From contig JAPLYO010000015.1 of assembly GCA_026395555.1 (NCBI GenBank), forward strand, positions 16,191-80,190: DNA of 64,000 bases, in the 5' to 3' direction. Under the pieces are notes generated by a model. It was not told the DNA's origin and did no database searches. It worked only from the letters and a program-made list of their open reading frames with translations. Within the stretch, counting starts at the first letter, position 1. Every line of letters starts with the position of its first letter. Below are positions 54,096 to 62,560 of this stretch, in pieces. This DNA comes from Candidatus Peregrinibacteria bacterium (GTDB lineage Bacteria; Patescibacteriota; Gracilibacteria; UBA1369; UBA12463). Position numbers and translations under genes: made by a program.

Positions 54096-54752
54096 ATGGA
54101 TACAAATCCAATACAGCCAACTCCGCCAACACCACCGACACCAGATATTCAGGCCATTCCTCAGGAGCAGGCTACTATGCCTGCGGCTCCTCAGGTGACA
54201 CAGTCAGTATCTGCGCCAACAGCCAACATACCTTCAACGCCGAATCTCGTACTCGTACCGGTTCCAATGTGGAAGAATCCTCGAATGTATATTGCTGCAG
54301 CGGCAGCCATTATTATAATCGTTGCGGGTATATTCTTATCAAAGGGAAGTGGTCTTAAAGGATCTTTTGATAGCTACGATCCAGCTCTTGATTATAAGAT
54401 TCAGAATTTTGCTATATCACAACCCGCAGACGGATCGTTTGAGATTGCCTACAAAATTGACAAAGCTGCCTCAAATCTCTTCATGGCGATCACGAAACCG
54501 GCCGCCGATGATCTACCGGAAAATGACGAGATGGTGAAGCTTATTGCGCTTTCTGACAGTGACCTTACTGCTGGTGAGCACAAGGTACAGATCTCTCCGG
54601 ATGACCTGAAGTCGGCGTTCTCTGTAACGGGGGTATATCGCTTCCAGGTCATAGCCTACAACGCAAATGATGAGATTACCGACTTCAAAACCGAAAAACG
54701 TACGGTAACGGTCGATAAGACGGGGATTAAGCTTTCTGCTCCCATAAAGTAG
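54096..54752 (+). CDS. Single-pass exported protein with GLKGSF motif
   Basis: 218 residues. Pro/Thr/Gln-rich cytoplasmic start (PTPPTPPTPDIQ), membrane helix near 64-82 (MYIAAAAAIIIIVAGIFL), GLKGSF at 86-91, then one beta-sandwich-like domain of about 110 residues (FAISQPADGSFEIAYKI; GVYRFQVIAYNANDEI) that looks Fn3/Ig-like. It follows the Cys-rich protein gene by 25 bases, probably one transcript. Function unknown. Confidence 0.65.
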   Translation: MDTNPIQPTPPTPPTPDIQAIPQEQATMPAAPQVTQSVSAPTANIPSTPNLVLVPVPMWKNPRMYIAAAAAIIIIVAGIFLSKGSGLKGSFDSYDPALDYKIQNFAISQPADGSFEIAYKIDKAASNLFMAITKPAADDLPENDEMVKLIALSDSDLTAGEHKVQISPDDLKSAFSVTGVYRFQVIAYNANDEITDFKTEKRTVTVDKTGIKLSAPIK

Positions 54753-54779
54753 CATTCTCATGAGTCAAAATACCCCCAC

Positions 54780-54808
54780 TTGCAATCCAGCTTAAAAAAT
54801 GATATAAT
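54780..54808 (+). promoter_or_regulatory. Extended -10 promoter of the KTGPE small-protein operon
   Basis: TTGCAA (54780-54785), 17 bases, TATAAT (54803-54808) with TG one base before. Start near 54815; 36-base A-rich leader to ATG 54851. Confidence 0.8.
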
Positions 54809-54850
54809 AGGGAGAAGTAAAATTAAAAATAAAATTAATAACAAAAAAAT

Positions 54851-55363
54851 ATGAAAACTTCATCGTTTGCCAAACTGGCTACATTCGCTACATATTCACG
54901 AAGCATTGCGCTCCTCTCGGGCCTCTTGCTCTCACTTGTAGTGGGGGTTTTGCCTGTTCTTGCGGTGACCGATGCTCCGCCAAGTATTAATTTTTCATTT
55001 GGAAATACACCGACAGATCCACCGCCATCATTGAATGCGGTACCGAAAACAACAACCGAAGCACCACCATCAATTACGGTGCCGACTTTGACAACAACTC
55101 CAACAACGACCACTACTACGACGACAACGACAACACCAAAACCAACTACGACGACTCCAGCTCCTGTAGTAACAACACCAACACCGGCAGTCACAGACTA
55201 TTATCTCAACAATAAGAGTCTTGAGCAGCCAGAGCATCCAGTCGCTCCGCAGAAGGCGATGCCGAAAACCGGTCCGGAAATGTTATATATGATCATTCCG
55301 GCATTCATGGGGTCAACAGGATACAGACTCTACCGAAAGAAGAAGAACCTAGGAAACAAATAA
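54851..55363 (+). CDS. Small exported Thr/Pro-rich protein with KTGPE sorting-like tail
   Basis: 170 residues. Signal peptide near 1-38 (SIALLSGLLLSLVVGVLPVLA). The mature part has three PPS motifs (DAPPSINF, DPPPSLNA, EAPPSITV), then a Thr-rich linker with about 30 Thr, then a short polar region and the C-terminal MPKTGPEML, hydrophobic stretch (IIPAFMGSTGYRLY) and RKKK. The mature protein is a flexible spacer between signal peptide and tail. Like LPxTG proteins it has motif, hydrophobic span and basic end, but with KTGPE in place of LPxTG. First of an operon with the 1280-residue gene. Confidence 0.68.
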   Translation: MKTSSFAKLATFATYSRSIALLSGLLLSLVVGVLPVLAVTDAPPSINFSFGNTPTDPPPSLNAVPKTTTEAPPSITVPTLTTTPTTTTTTTTTTTPKPTTTTPAPVVTTPTPAVTDYYLNNKSLEQPEHPVAPQKAMPKTGPEMLYMIIPAFMGSTGYRLYRKKKNLGNK

Positions 55364-55419
55364 TATCCAGAACCTAAACTACGCAAATAACTTTTACAAA
55401 AAAATAACAAACAATCACT

Positions 55420-58400
55420 ATGGAAAATCAGACATTCACAACAGGCGCAACAGTAGCTCCTGCAAATAATCAGCCAACAGTTGGCGCACCAAATCCTTTT
55501 AAAAAGGCAATTTGGGCATTAGCCACCATTCTCGTTGTAGGTGGTGTTGGCGCAAGCGTGTATCTCAATATGGGACCGGCTCCAGCGAAAGGAGACCCAA
55601 ATGAACCGCCTCCATCGCTCACAGCAGCGGGAGGAGGATTAAAAGGTCAATTTACGGAAACACAGCAGGGATTCCTCCAATATGAAGCGAAGGACCTAGT
55701 AGCATTTGACGCTATCAAGTCTTCTTTGGCATCAAAATTCGGAGCTCCAGGTGCGGTCAAGGGAAATGCGGTTGTTAACTATATGACCGTTAATATGGAC
55801 GGCATGACGATGGCAGACTTCGTAAATAACTACAATCCAAAGGCAGACGGCAATCGCGCCCTCTTCCTTATCTACTCTGCCGGTCAGAACGGACTCTCAA
55901 AAGGTTTTCACACCTACCCAGCTGGTCCATTCGGCACAGCCACAACGGAAATCAAAAAGGATGACCTCGCCAAGATCTCACTCGCTCGAAATAGCGGTGT
56001 TATTATGATTTCTAAATTAGACTCAGAAAGTAACGGTGTACTTGATCCAAGTGTAGCTCCAACACTATCGAGCTTCCCAACTCCACTCCTCGCAGATGAT
56101 CAGAGCGGATGGATTCTCGTATCAGGTAATGGAAAGCTCGCAGATCTTCTCGGAACAAATAAAGACCGAGTAATTTCCGCATGGGCTCTCAAGGATCCAA
56201 CAACATTCGAGAAGGTAGATATGAGTACCTATGCATTCTCAACCTATCATGTAGCATGGTTGAACCTTCTTCCAAAATCAGCCGTCACAAATCCAACACA
56301 AACAGCCGTTGCTCCAAAAATTACCTCAATCACTCCAGCAACAGCCGTACAGGGACAGAAGGCGGTAGCATTCACAATCACGGGTACAGACCTTGAACAT
56401 CCTCTATGTACTGGAGTTGGTACTACTACATGCTTGTATTCAACAAAGGTTGATTTTAATCCCGCTGCTGATTTCCAGAACGTAACAGGACTCGTCGCAG
56501 ATGCGACAGGAACAACCGTGAAGTTCATTGCTGACATCGCTGATACAGCGACAGCAGACTTCAAGGAAATTAAAGTTACAACACTTGATGGTTCCGTTAC
56601 AGACAAATCATTCAAGGTAACGGCAAAGGCAGTCGTTAATCCACTCATTGGACAGACGGTACTTGCTCATTACAACTTCCCAGGCACACTCGCTACGGTT
56701 CAGTGGTTTGAGGCAAAAATTACAGCCGTAACAAATAACCGCTATAGCTATACCTTCGTAAACAAGATCGTAAGCTCAATTGATGGCAAGGCATTTGATA
56801 TTGATTCAACCGTCACTCCAGGCGCAAGCGTCGTGGACGACTTTGAGACAAATATCGCCGTTCCAGCCGATGCTCCATACCTCGAAGGAGAAAAGGATCT
56901 CTTTGTCATCGTAAAATACAAGACAACAGGAGGTTACTGGAATGCACGACTTAACGGTAAGAATGCTGATGGTACATACGCCATCACATATCTTAACGAT
57001 AAGAATACCGACACAGTTCCACTTTCAAAAGTCTACAAGCCACTTGGTGCAAAGATTCACCTCGAGGCGGAAGTCGCAGCAAACAAGGCAGGCTCACCTA
57101 CAATTACAAGCTTGAGTGTAAGATCAGGTGTAAGTGGAGAACTCGCAGAGTTCGATATCAGCGGTACGAATTTGGACAAGGTAACAACACTAAGTCTCGG
57201 AGGATTGGAGGTTGGCGGAACACCGCTCTCAAATCTTACTGCTACAAAAGCTCACGCCAAGTTCATTATCAATACAAGCATTCCAGTTGGTCCGCAGGAT
57301 TTAGTCGTCACAAATCCATCTGGTTCCGCGAAGTTTGCCTTTACCGTAAAAGAAAATACACCTCTCGTAGTTACACCAGGTTTGGGTAATACATTTAATT
57401 TCTTACTCGCTCCTACCATCAAGACGCTAAGCGTTAAGGAGGGTGTTCGAGGCGATCTCGCAAAGATTGATATCACAGGTACAAATTTGAATAACGTCGG
57501 AATGTTGAGCATTGGTGGTATTGACGCAGCTGGTAACCCACTTTCACAGACAGCCACTACGGCTCACTATGAGTTCTGGATCAATATCAATACTCCACTT
57601 GGCGATCAGAACCTCGTAGTCACAAATCCGTTCGGTTCCGCAAAAACAACCTTCACGGTAAAGGCACCGGCAGCTCCATCTGTAGTAGATAAGGCAGTTG
57701 GAACAACCGTCCTCGTCTCAAACGGTGGACTGAGCGGCGCATGTTTATTCGATACACTTTTCGGAGGAACTACATGCAAAGATGTAAATATGTCAGGCTC
57801 AAACCTCATGCAGTGGGTCAAGGCAAAGGTAACAAAAGTAGAGGGTGATTATTACACACTCCAGATGCTCGAAGGTCCACTCAGCGGCAAAGAGCTTAAG
57901 CTTGGAGTAGGTGAATATATTGCCGAGATGAAGACTCCTTCAAGCCTCAAGCAGTATCAGAAGGTAATTGCTAAGGGCAGAACAGATGCAAACATTTTCT
58001 TCTCAGCCCATATTCTTGCTGTCGCTAAAGTTCCATTCGTAGGAACAACAGTATACACCTATGGATACGACGATGAGTTGGTAAATGGTAAGTACGTAGC
58101 CGATGGCAAGGTAGTCACTCCAATCACAACCATCGACAACTTCTTTGTCCCACTTGGAGGAGAAGTTATCGGTACAAAGAGCGATGTAGGAGATGTTGTT
58201 GTAGCTGCTGTCACACCTACTCTGTCTGACGTCGACAAGGATCTCGCAAATCTCGGAGTAATTTTGGACAAGACCTACGATCCCACTACGGGCAACCTCT
58301 ATCATACATTTAGAGTCTCTACGGAGAAGCTTGGTGATCCTGCACTCTATGGTGTAAATGGAAAGACGGTAGATGTTAGTATTGAGGTAGACGGAAAAGG

Positions 58401-59262
58401 AGTGATCCCAACATCAAACGGAATGTCGTCAGGTACAGTTGCTGACGAGCTCAAGCTCTATGACAATGGTGCCTTCCAGACAAACGCCGGAAAGAGAATT
58501 CCTGGAATTTATTGGGGCTTCGAAGCAAAGGCGACAAATATGATCTCATCAGCCGTCAAGCTTCCAGTGAAGCCTATTGAATGGTATACAAACGGAACAA
58601 CTCCGAAGCCATACGATGATTCGTTTATGAGTATCCCTGGAACGGACAAGTCAGTACATACATTCAAATTTACATTCACGGATGTTGAAACAAAGGCAAC
58701 AGTTAAGGAGTATACAACAACATCTCAGATTGGTAATGCCCACCTCCGTATTGAGCCTTCATTTGGCGACAAAGTAGCATTTGGATATTCATACTGTAAT
58801 GCCGGATGTGGAAATCAGGTATTCACAGGCCCAGCAGGCAATGACAGTATCGCTACAGCATATCAGGTGGTCAAGATTTACAATGATGTATTAAATAATC
58901 CTGCCGATCCAGATGGAGCAGTTCCTGCGAATACCGCAGCCGACTATGTGATCCAGTTGGATGGTGATTATGTGACATCTGCAGCTAAGGTCGTTCCAAC
59001 AGCAGATCCGCTCCTGAAGATTAGTGGAGGTGACATCGCAAAGTATGGGGTAGCATATTACGATTACGCGCTCAAGATGCAGGTACCCGCTCCAACAAAC
59101 TTCCCAGCTCCAGGAAAGAGTATTACGCTCTTCATTCCTACAACGGCAATGACAAAGAATGTTGATTATGGAAATAGCAATGCCACCGGATATGGTAAGC
59201 CAAATATGCTTTCAATCTGGAAGAAAGGGGTATTAACTCCTTTGGCATCATATAAGAAGTAA
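55420..59262 (+). CDS. Large anchored surface protein with GLKGQF motif, IPT/TIG domains and SH3/Tudor-like modules
   Basis: 1280 residues. Membrane helix near 30-50; NEPPPSL at 61-67; GLKGQF at 73-78. The next 220 residues form a globular module shared with the protein at 59539 (GPFGTATTEI; SGWILVSGNGKLADLL). IPT/TIG-like domains: PKITSITPATAVQGQ near 302, PTITSLSVRSGVSGE near 561, PTIKTLSVKEGVRGD near 662. SH3/Tudor-like modules: IGQTVLAHYNF near 408, DLFVIVKY and GYWNARLNG near 490, VGTTVLVS near 758, YQKVIAKGR near 846. The C-terminal 300 residues look like another beta domain, without an obvious anchor. N-terminal anchor only, so it projects outward. Confidence 0.65.
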   Translation: MENQTFTTGATVAPANNQPTVGAPNPFKKAIWALATILVVGGVGASVYLNMGPAPAKGDPNEPPPSLTAAGGGLKGQFTETQQGFLQYEAKDLVAFDAIKSSLASKFGAPGAVKGNAVVNYMTVNMDGMTMADFVNNYNPKADGNRALFLIYSAGQNGLSKGFHTYPAGPFGTATTEIKKDDLAKISLARNSGVIMISKLDSESNGVLDPSVAPTLSSFPTPLLADDQSGWILVSGNGKLADLLGTNKDRVISAWALKDPTTFEKVDMSTYAFSTYHVAWLNLLPKSAVTNPTQTAVAPKITSITPATAVQGQKAVAFTITGTDLEHPLCTGVGTTTCLYSTKVDFNPAADFQNVTGLVADATGTTVKFIADIADTATADFKEIKVTTLDGSVTDKSFKVTAKAVVNPLIGQTVLAHYNFPGTLATVQWFEAKITAVTNNRYSYTFVNKIVSSIDGKAFDIDSTVTPGASVVDDFETNIAVPADAPYLEGEKDLFVIVKYKTTGGYWNARLNGKNADGTYAITYLNDKNTDTVPLSKVYKPLGAKIHLEAEVAANKAGSPTITSLSVRSGVSGELAEFDISGTNLDKVTTLSLGGLEVGGTPLSNLTATKAHAKFIINTSIPVGPQDLVVTNPSGSAKFAFTVKENTPLVVTPGLGNTFNFLLAPTIKTLSVKEGVRGDLAKIDITGTNLNNVGMLSIGGIDAAGNPLSQTATTAHYEFWININTPLGDQNLVVTNPFGSAKTTFTVKAPAAPSVVDKAVGTTVLVSNGGLSGACLFDTLFGGTTCKDVNMSGSNLMQWVKAKVTKVEGDYYTLQMLEGPLSGKELKLGVGEYIAEMKTPSSLKQYQKVIAKGRTDANIFFSAHILAVAKVPFVGTTVYTYGYDDELVNGKYVADGKVVTPITTIDNFFVPLGGEVIGTKSDVGDVVVAAVTPTLSDVDKDLANLGVILDKTYDPTTGNLYHTFRVSTEKLGDPALYGVNGKTVDVSIEVDGKGVIPTSNGMSSGTVADELKLYDNGAFQTNAGKRIPGIYWGFEAKATNMISSAVKLPVKPIEWYTNGTTPKPYDDSFMSIPGTDKSVHTFKFTFTDVETKATVKEYTTTSQIGNAHLRIEPSFGDKVAFGYSYCNAGCGNQVFTGPAGNDSIATAYQVVKIYNDVLNNPADPDGAVPANTAADYVIQLDGDYVTSAAKVVPTADPLLKISGGDIAKYGVAYYDYALKMQVPAPTNFPAPGKSITLFIPTTAMTKNVDYGNSNATGYGKPNMLSIWKKGVLTPLASYKK

Positions 59263-59298
59263 TAAAACGAGAAGCCGAATATAAAGTTGCACGTAAAA

Positions 59299-59325
59299 TG
59301 GCCCTCCAACTGGAGGGTCATTTTT
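59299..59325 (+). terminator. Terminator after the 1280-residue protein gene
   Basis: TGGCCCTCC / GGAGGGTCA stem around loop AACT, with A-rich and T-rich flanks that extend the pairing, then TTTTT. Confidence 0.88.
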
Positions 59326-59394
59326 AGTTAAGAGCGAACCTAGAGCTCTGTACTCCATAAAAGTGCTGTGTTAAACTGCCCCCGTCCATCGCAC

Positions 59395-59469
59395 TGGGGA
59401 TTCGCCAAGCGGTAAGGCAGCGCCCTTTGAAGGCGCCATTCGGGGGTTCGAATCCCTCATCCCCAGCCA
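59395..59469 (+). tRNA. tRNA-Gln (anticodon UUG)
   Basis: A 75-base cloverleaf with encoded CCA. Acceptor TGGGGAT/ATCCCCA, discriminator G, D-arm GCC/GGC (loop AAGCGGTAA), anticodon stem GCGCC/GGCGC around CTTTGAA, T-arm GGGGG/CCCTC with TTCGAAT. The body is close to Escherichia coli glnU (TCGCCAAGCGGTAAGGCA, GCATTC-like variable region). Confidence 0.93.
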
Positions 59470-59473
59470 GCAC

Positions 59474-59502
59474 TTGCCATATAAAAATAAATATGGTATA
59501 AT
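59474..59502 (+). promoter_or_regulatory. Extended -10 promoter after tRNA-Gln
   Basis: TTGCCA (59474-59479) begins five bases after the tRNA end; 17-base spacer; TATAAT (59497-59502) with TG one base before. Start near 59509; 30-base A-rich leader to ATG 59539. Confidence 0.8.
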
Positions 59503-59538
59503 AGAACAAAGAAAAAATAAAAAATAAACACCAAAACT

Positions 59539-61107
59539 ATGGACAATCTTCCAGTCGTTCCGGTTACTTCCGTTTCTTCCGCTCCAGTAGCGGCAGTTGC
59601 AGTAGCAAGTAGTATGAAGACAGCAATTATCGCCGCATCACTTGTGGTGGTGCTTGGAGGTGCAGGAGTTGGAGCATGGCTCTATACATCTCCAAATGCA
59701 TCAAAAAATATCGCCGCTCTCACGGCCGATGAACAGAGCAGTACGCCACCGTCTTTGCAACAGGTAAAATCAGGACTACAGGGGTCATTCACGGGAAACG
59801 ATACATTAAATAACTGCCGACAGGTCACGGCCGCAGATGTTGCCGCATGGCCAGCAAAAGAAGCAAAATTAAAGGCTGACAACGTTCCTCATATGCAGCT
59901 CGGATCTGGCCTTCAGTTTGGTATTGCGACAAGAGATACAAAATTGAGTGAGATAGAAGTAAGTCCTGAGGCAAAGTGCGTTATTACCGCGGTATACGAC
60001 GATGGAAAATGGTATCTCGATCCGGATCCCAAGGGTATGTTCGGCAACGCAACCGTTACGATCACCGACCCATCAACATTTATTATTAAGAAGGGATATG
60101 GAGTAGTAATGTTTGTGCAGAAGCCAGGAGCAACATTATATGGACTCGTAGACTCGGGAACGGCATTGGCCGAGCCACCTGTATTTGATGAAAATGCTCA
60201 TGGATGGTTCTTAACAGGCGAAACTTCAAAGGGTGATTTCTTAAAATCAGTACTTCCACGAAATCCGAACTCATGGATCTATGATCTCACCGCACCAGGA
60301 GCAGCAAGTGGACTCGTATTTTCAAAGATTCCAGAACCAACGACACAAAAATTCGACAAGGTATTCCTCATGTGGACTCGATTGGGGGTCAAGGGAGGAG
60401 GCGGCGTCACAGAAGGAGAAACTCCGGTTCCTGTAGTAACTCCTGTGCCCGCAACGACAAAAGATGCGGTAACCGAGCAAAAAAATCCAGAACCTACAGC
60501 AAGTAATGTGGCAACGACCGTCGACACAACCGCCACGACAACCGTTAGCGATACACCAGCAGAGACGCCAGTGGTGAGAACTGAGACAACCCCGACAGAG
60601 CCAACTACAACTCCAGCGCCAACAGAAACGAGAGATGTGCTACCGACAACCACTTCTGATGCATGTCCTACGGGAGAGTTTATGGCGACAACAGTCTCAG
60701 ATGCTGGAGTGACAACAAAAGCATGTCTTCCAGTTTTACCAATCCCGGGCGGCACAAAGACGCCTACTCAGACTCCTCCTCCGCCACCTGCAACGGATAC
60801 GACTACGCCACCACGCAGAACAGAGACAACAACCACTACCCGTACGACCACTCCAACGACAGCACTCACACCCGAGCAGCAACGAGAACTAGACGCAAGG
60901 CGCGCTGCAGCAACTACGAATACAACAACCACAGTTACACCTACCACAACCCATACATCCACAACAACCACTACTACAACGCTTACGCCCGAGCAGCAAT
61001 TAGCCGCACGCTTAGAAGCAACAAGATTAGCAGCAGGAGGAGGGGCAACGACAACTACGACGACACAGACCACGGTAACGAAACCAAAATTAATAATTCT
61101 GCCGTAG
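59539..61107 (+). CDS. Anchored exported protein with GLQGSF motif and Thr/Pro-rich tail
   Basis: 522 residues. Membrane helix near 28-50; STPPSL at 68-73; GLQGSF at 79-84. A globular domain of about 200 residues follows, matching part of the 1280-residue protein (GMFGNATVTI; GWFLTGETSKGDFL; WIYDLTAP; MWTRLG). The last 240 residues are Thr/Pro/Ala-rich, interrupted by TSDACPTGEFMATT, a Cys-containing unit like those in the 50855 protein, and two LTPEQQ segments. The tail has no hydrophobic anchor, so it may reach through the wall. It is co-transcribed with the gene at 61146. Confidence 0.65.
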   Translation: MDNLPVVPVTSVSSAPVAAVAVASSMKTAIIAASLVVVLGGAGVGAWLYTSPNASKNIAALTADEQSSTPPSLQQVKSGLQGSFTGNDTLNNCRQVTAADVAAWPAKEAKLKADNVPHMQLGSGLQFGIATRDTKLSEIEVSPEAKCVITAVYDDGKWYLDPDPKGMFGNATVTITDPSTFIIKKGYGVVMFVQKPGATLYGLVDSGTALAEPPVFDENAHGWFLTGETSKGDFLKSVLPRNPNSWIYDLTAPGAASGLVFSKIPEPTTQKFDKVFLMWTRLGVKGGGGVTEGETPVPVVTPVPATTKDAVTEQKNPEPTASNVATTVDTTATTTVSDTPAETPVVRTETTPTEPTTTPAPTETRDVLPTTTSDACPTGEFMATTVSDAGVTTKACLPVLPIPGGTKTPTQTPPPPPATDTTTPPRRTETTTTTRTTTPTTALTPEQQRELDARRAAATTNTTTTVTPTTTHTSTTTTTTTLTPEQQLAARLEATRLAAGGGATTTTTTQTTVTKPKLIILP

Positions 61108-61145
61108 TTTGATCGTATTAACCTTATCCTTAAATTTTAAAGAAA

Positions 61146-62477
61146 ATGGAAACCAACACACAAACAACAACGAATCCAATCACTACTCCATCGAGTGGAA
61201 ATGGAAAGAAATATATTGCTCTCGGCGCACTCGTTCTTGTTCTCGGAGGCGCATTTCTGATGACCCGAAGCGGAACGACACTGAAAGGTAGTTTCATAGG
61301 CGGCGGCACAAACTGTCCGACTATTTCAGACAGTGATAAAGCACTCGCAACGCACTTATTGCCTGATGCTGCGAGAAAAAATGCATATCTTCTGAGCGCA
61401 GCGCATGATGACGGATCGACACTTCCTGCAAACTCAATTACATGGGAATCAAAAGATCTCCCCCAGGGAGTATCGCTCGTTGCGGGCTATATGGATAATG
61501 AGATGGAGGTAAAAGGCGATATCACTTGCCCATTTATTTTTCACGTAACAGTAACGGATGTAGCATCTAGAGACACAGCCCAGAAGGCGTACTATATTGA
61601 CGGCTCAGGCACCGCAACAGCGAATGTTGCCGTTACAGATGGAAAAATATCCGCAAATTACAACATCAATAACACGAATACATACTCAGTGACGAAGGCG
61701 CCGACACTGGCTACGATGACGACCACTACGGCTCGTACACCAACAGCTGGAGCTACAGCCGAAACTCGTACCCCTGCTACTGGAACCGCTGCTACCACGA
61801 CGACAACGACAACCCGTACACCAGCAACCGGAACCGCCACGACAGACGCAGGTTCACGTACATCTACTACGAGCACTACTGCCGCTCCATTGGTATACAA
61901 TCTCACAGGAACATTAGGATCAACAACAGCAATGTTATCCCTAGCGGGACCGTTGTATTCCGACAAGACCTCGCCTGAATTTAAAGTTGGTATGAGTGTA
62001 CTCGTCGGAGATACCTCAAAAGATAGTAGTCCAATTTGCGCAGTATTGAACAAGTATCCAACTGGGCCTAAGAAGTTAAGTGGAGCAGAATGTCGACAGT
62101 GGTATCGTGGAAAAATTACCGCGATAGATGCGAACAGTTCCAATAAATACATCGTTACACTTGATGATCCTAAGGGGCCTCTCGGAGCCACAGCTATCGG
62201 TAATGTGAGCTACCAGCCAAACTTAGCGTTTATTACAGCTCATCCTGGGGCTAGCGACTTGAAAGAAGGTAGTCAGATTATTGCGAAGTCGCCTGCGACA
62301 GGAAATTTCTACACAGCGACGGTTCAGTTTGTGAATACGGATGGTAAAACCGCTTATGTGACGACAAACGATGACCATACCGTCTACGAGGCTCTTCCAT
62401 TCTCAAGCATATTTGTTCAAGGTATAAACTTCAATAGTCTTCCAATGAATCAATATGAATTGAAGAAATTCTGGTAA
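61146..62477 (+). CDS. Anchored exported protein with TLKGSF motif and two SH3/Tudor-like modules
   Basis: 443 residues. Short cytoplasmic start, membrane helix near 23-40, TLKGSF at 45-50, then a globular region to about 175 with two cysteines (GGTNCPTI and DITCPFIF). A Thr/Ala/Pro linker spans 187-250. The C-terminal half holds two SH3/Tudor-like modules: VGMSVLVGDTSKD at 281 with WYRGKITAID, and LKEGSQIIAKSP at 372 with NFYTATVQFVNTDG. This order (motif, linker, two modules) echoes the proteins at 50855 and 55420. Followed by a terminator that closes the locus. Confidence 0.65.
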   Translation: METNTQTTTNPITTPSSGNGKKYIALGALVLVLGGAFLMTRSGTTLKGSFIGGGTNCPTISDSDKALATHLLPDAARKNAYLLSAAHDDGSTLPANSITWESKDLPQGVSLVAGYMDNEMEVKGDITCPFIFHVTVTDVASRDTAQKAYYIDGSGTATANVAVTDGKISANYNINNTNTYSVTKAPTLATMTTTTARTPTAGATAETRTPATGTAATTTTTTTRTPATGTATTDAGSRTSTTSTTAAPLVYNLTGTLGSTTAMLSLAGPLYSDKTSPEFKVGMSVLVGDTSKDSSPICAVLNKYPTGPKKLSGAECRQWYRGKITAIDANSSNKYIVTLDDPKGPLGATAIGNVSYQPNLAFITAHPGASDLKEGSQIIAKSPATGNFYTATVQFVNTDGKTAYVTTNDDHTVYEALPFSSIFVQGINFNSLPMNQYELKKFW

Positions 62478-62506
62478 TCTCAATTCTCTATCTTCCAAAA
62501 TCTCAG

Positions 62507-62545
62507 ACCCTGCGTTATAGTGCAAACCCTAACGCAGGGTTTTTT
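62507..62545 (+). terminator. Terminator closing the surface locus
   Basis: Eleven-pair perfect stem ACCCTGCGTTA / TAACGCAGGGT, loop of 12 bases, then TTTTT. Confidence 0.92.
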
Positions 62546-62560
62546 CGTGACAAAATCGCA

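Noticed and set aside
54835..55194. Antisense Val/Gly-rich frame
   Set aside because: It mirrors the ACN-rich Thr linker of the real gene. The same holds for frames at 60279-60755, 60768-61073 and 61658-62191.
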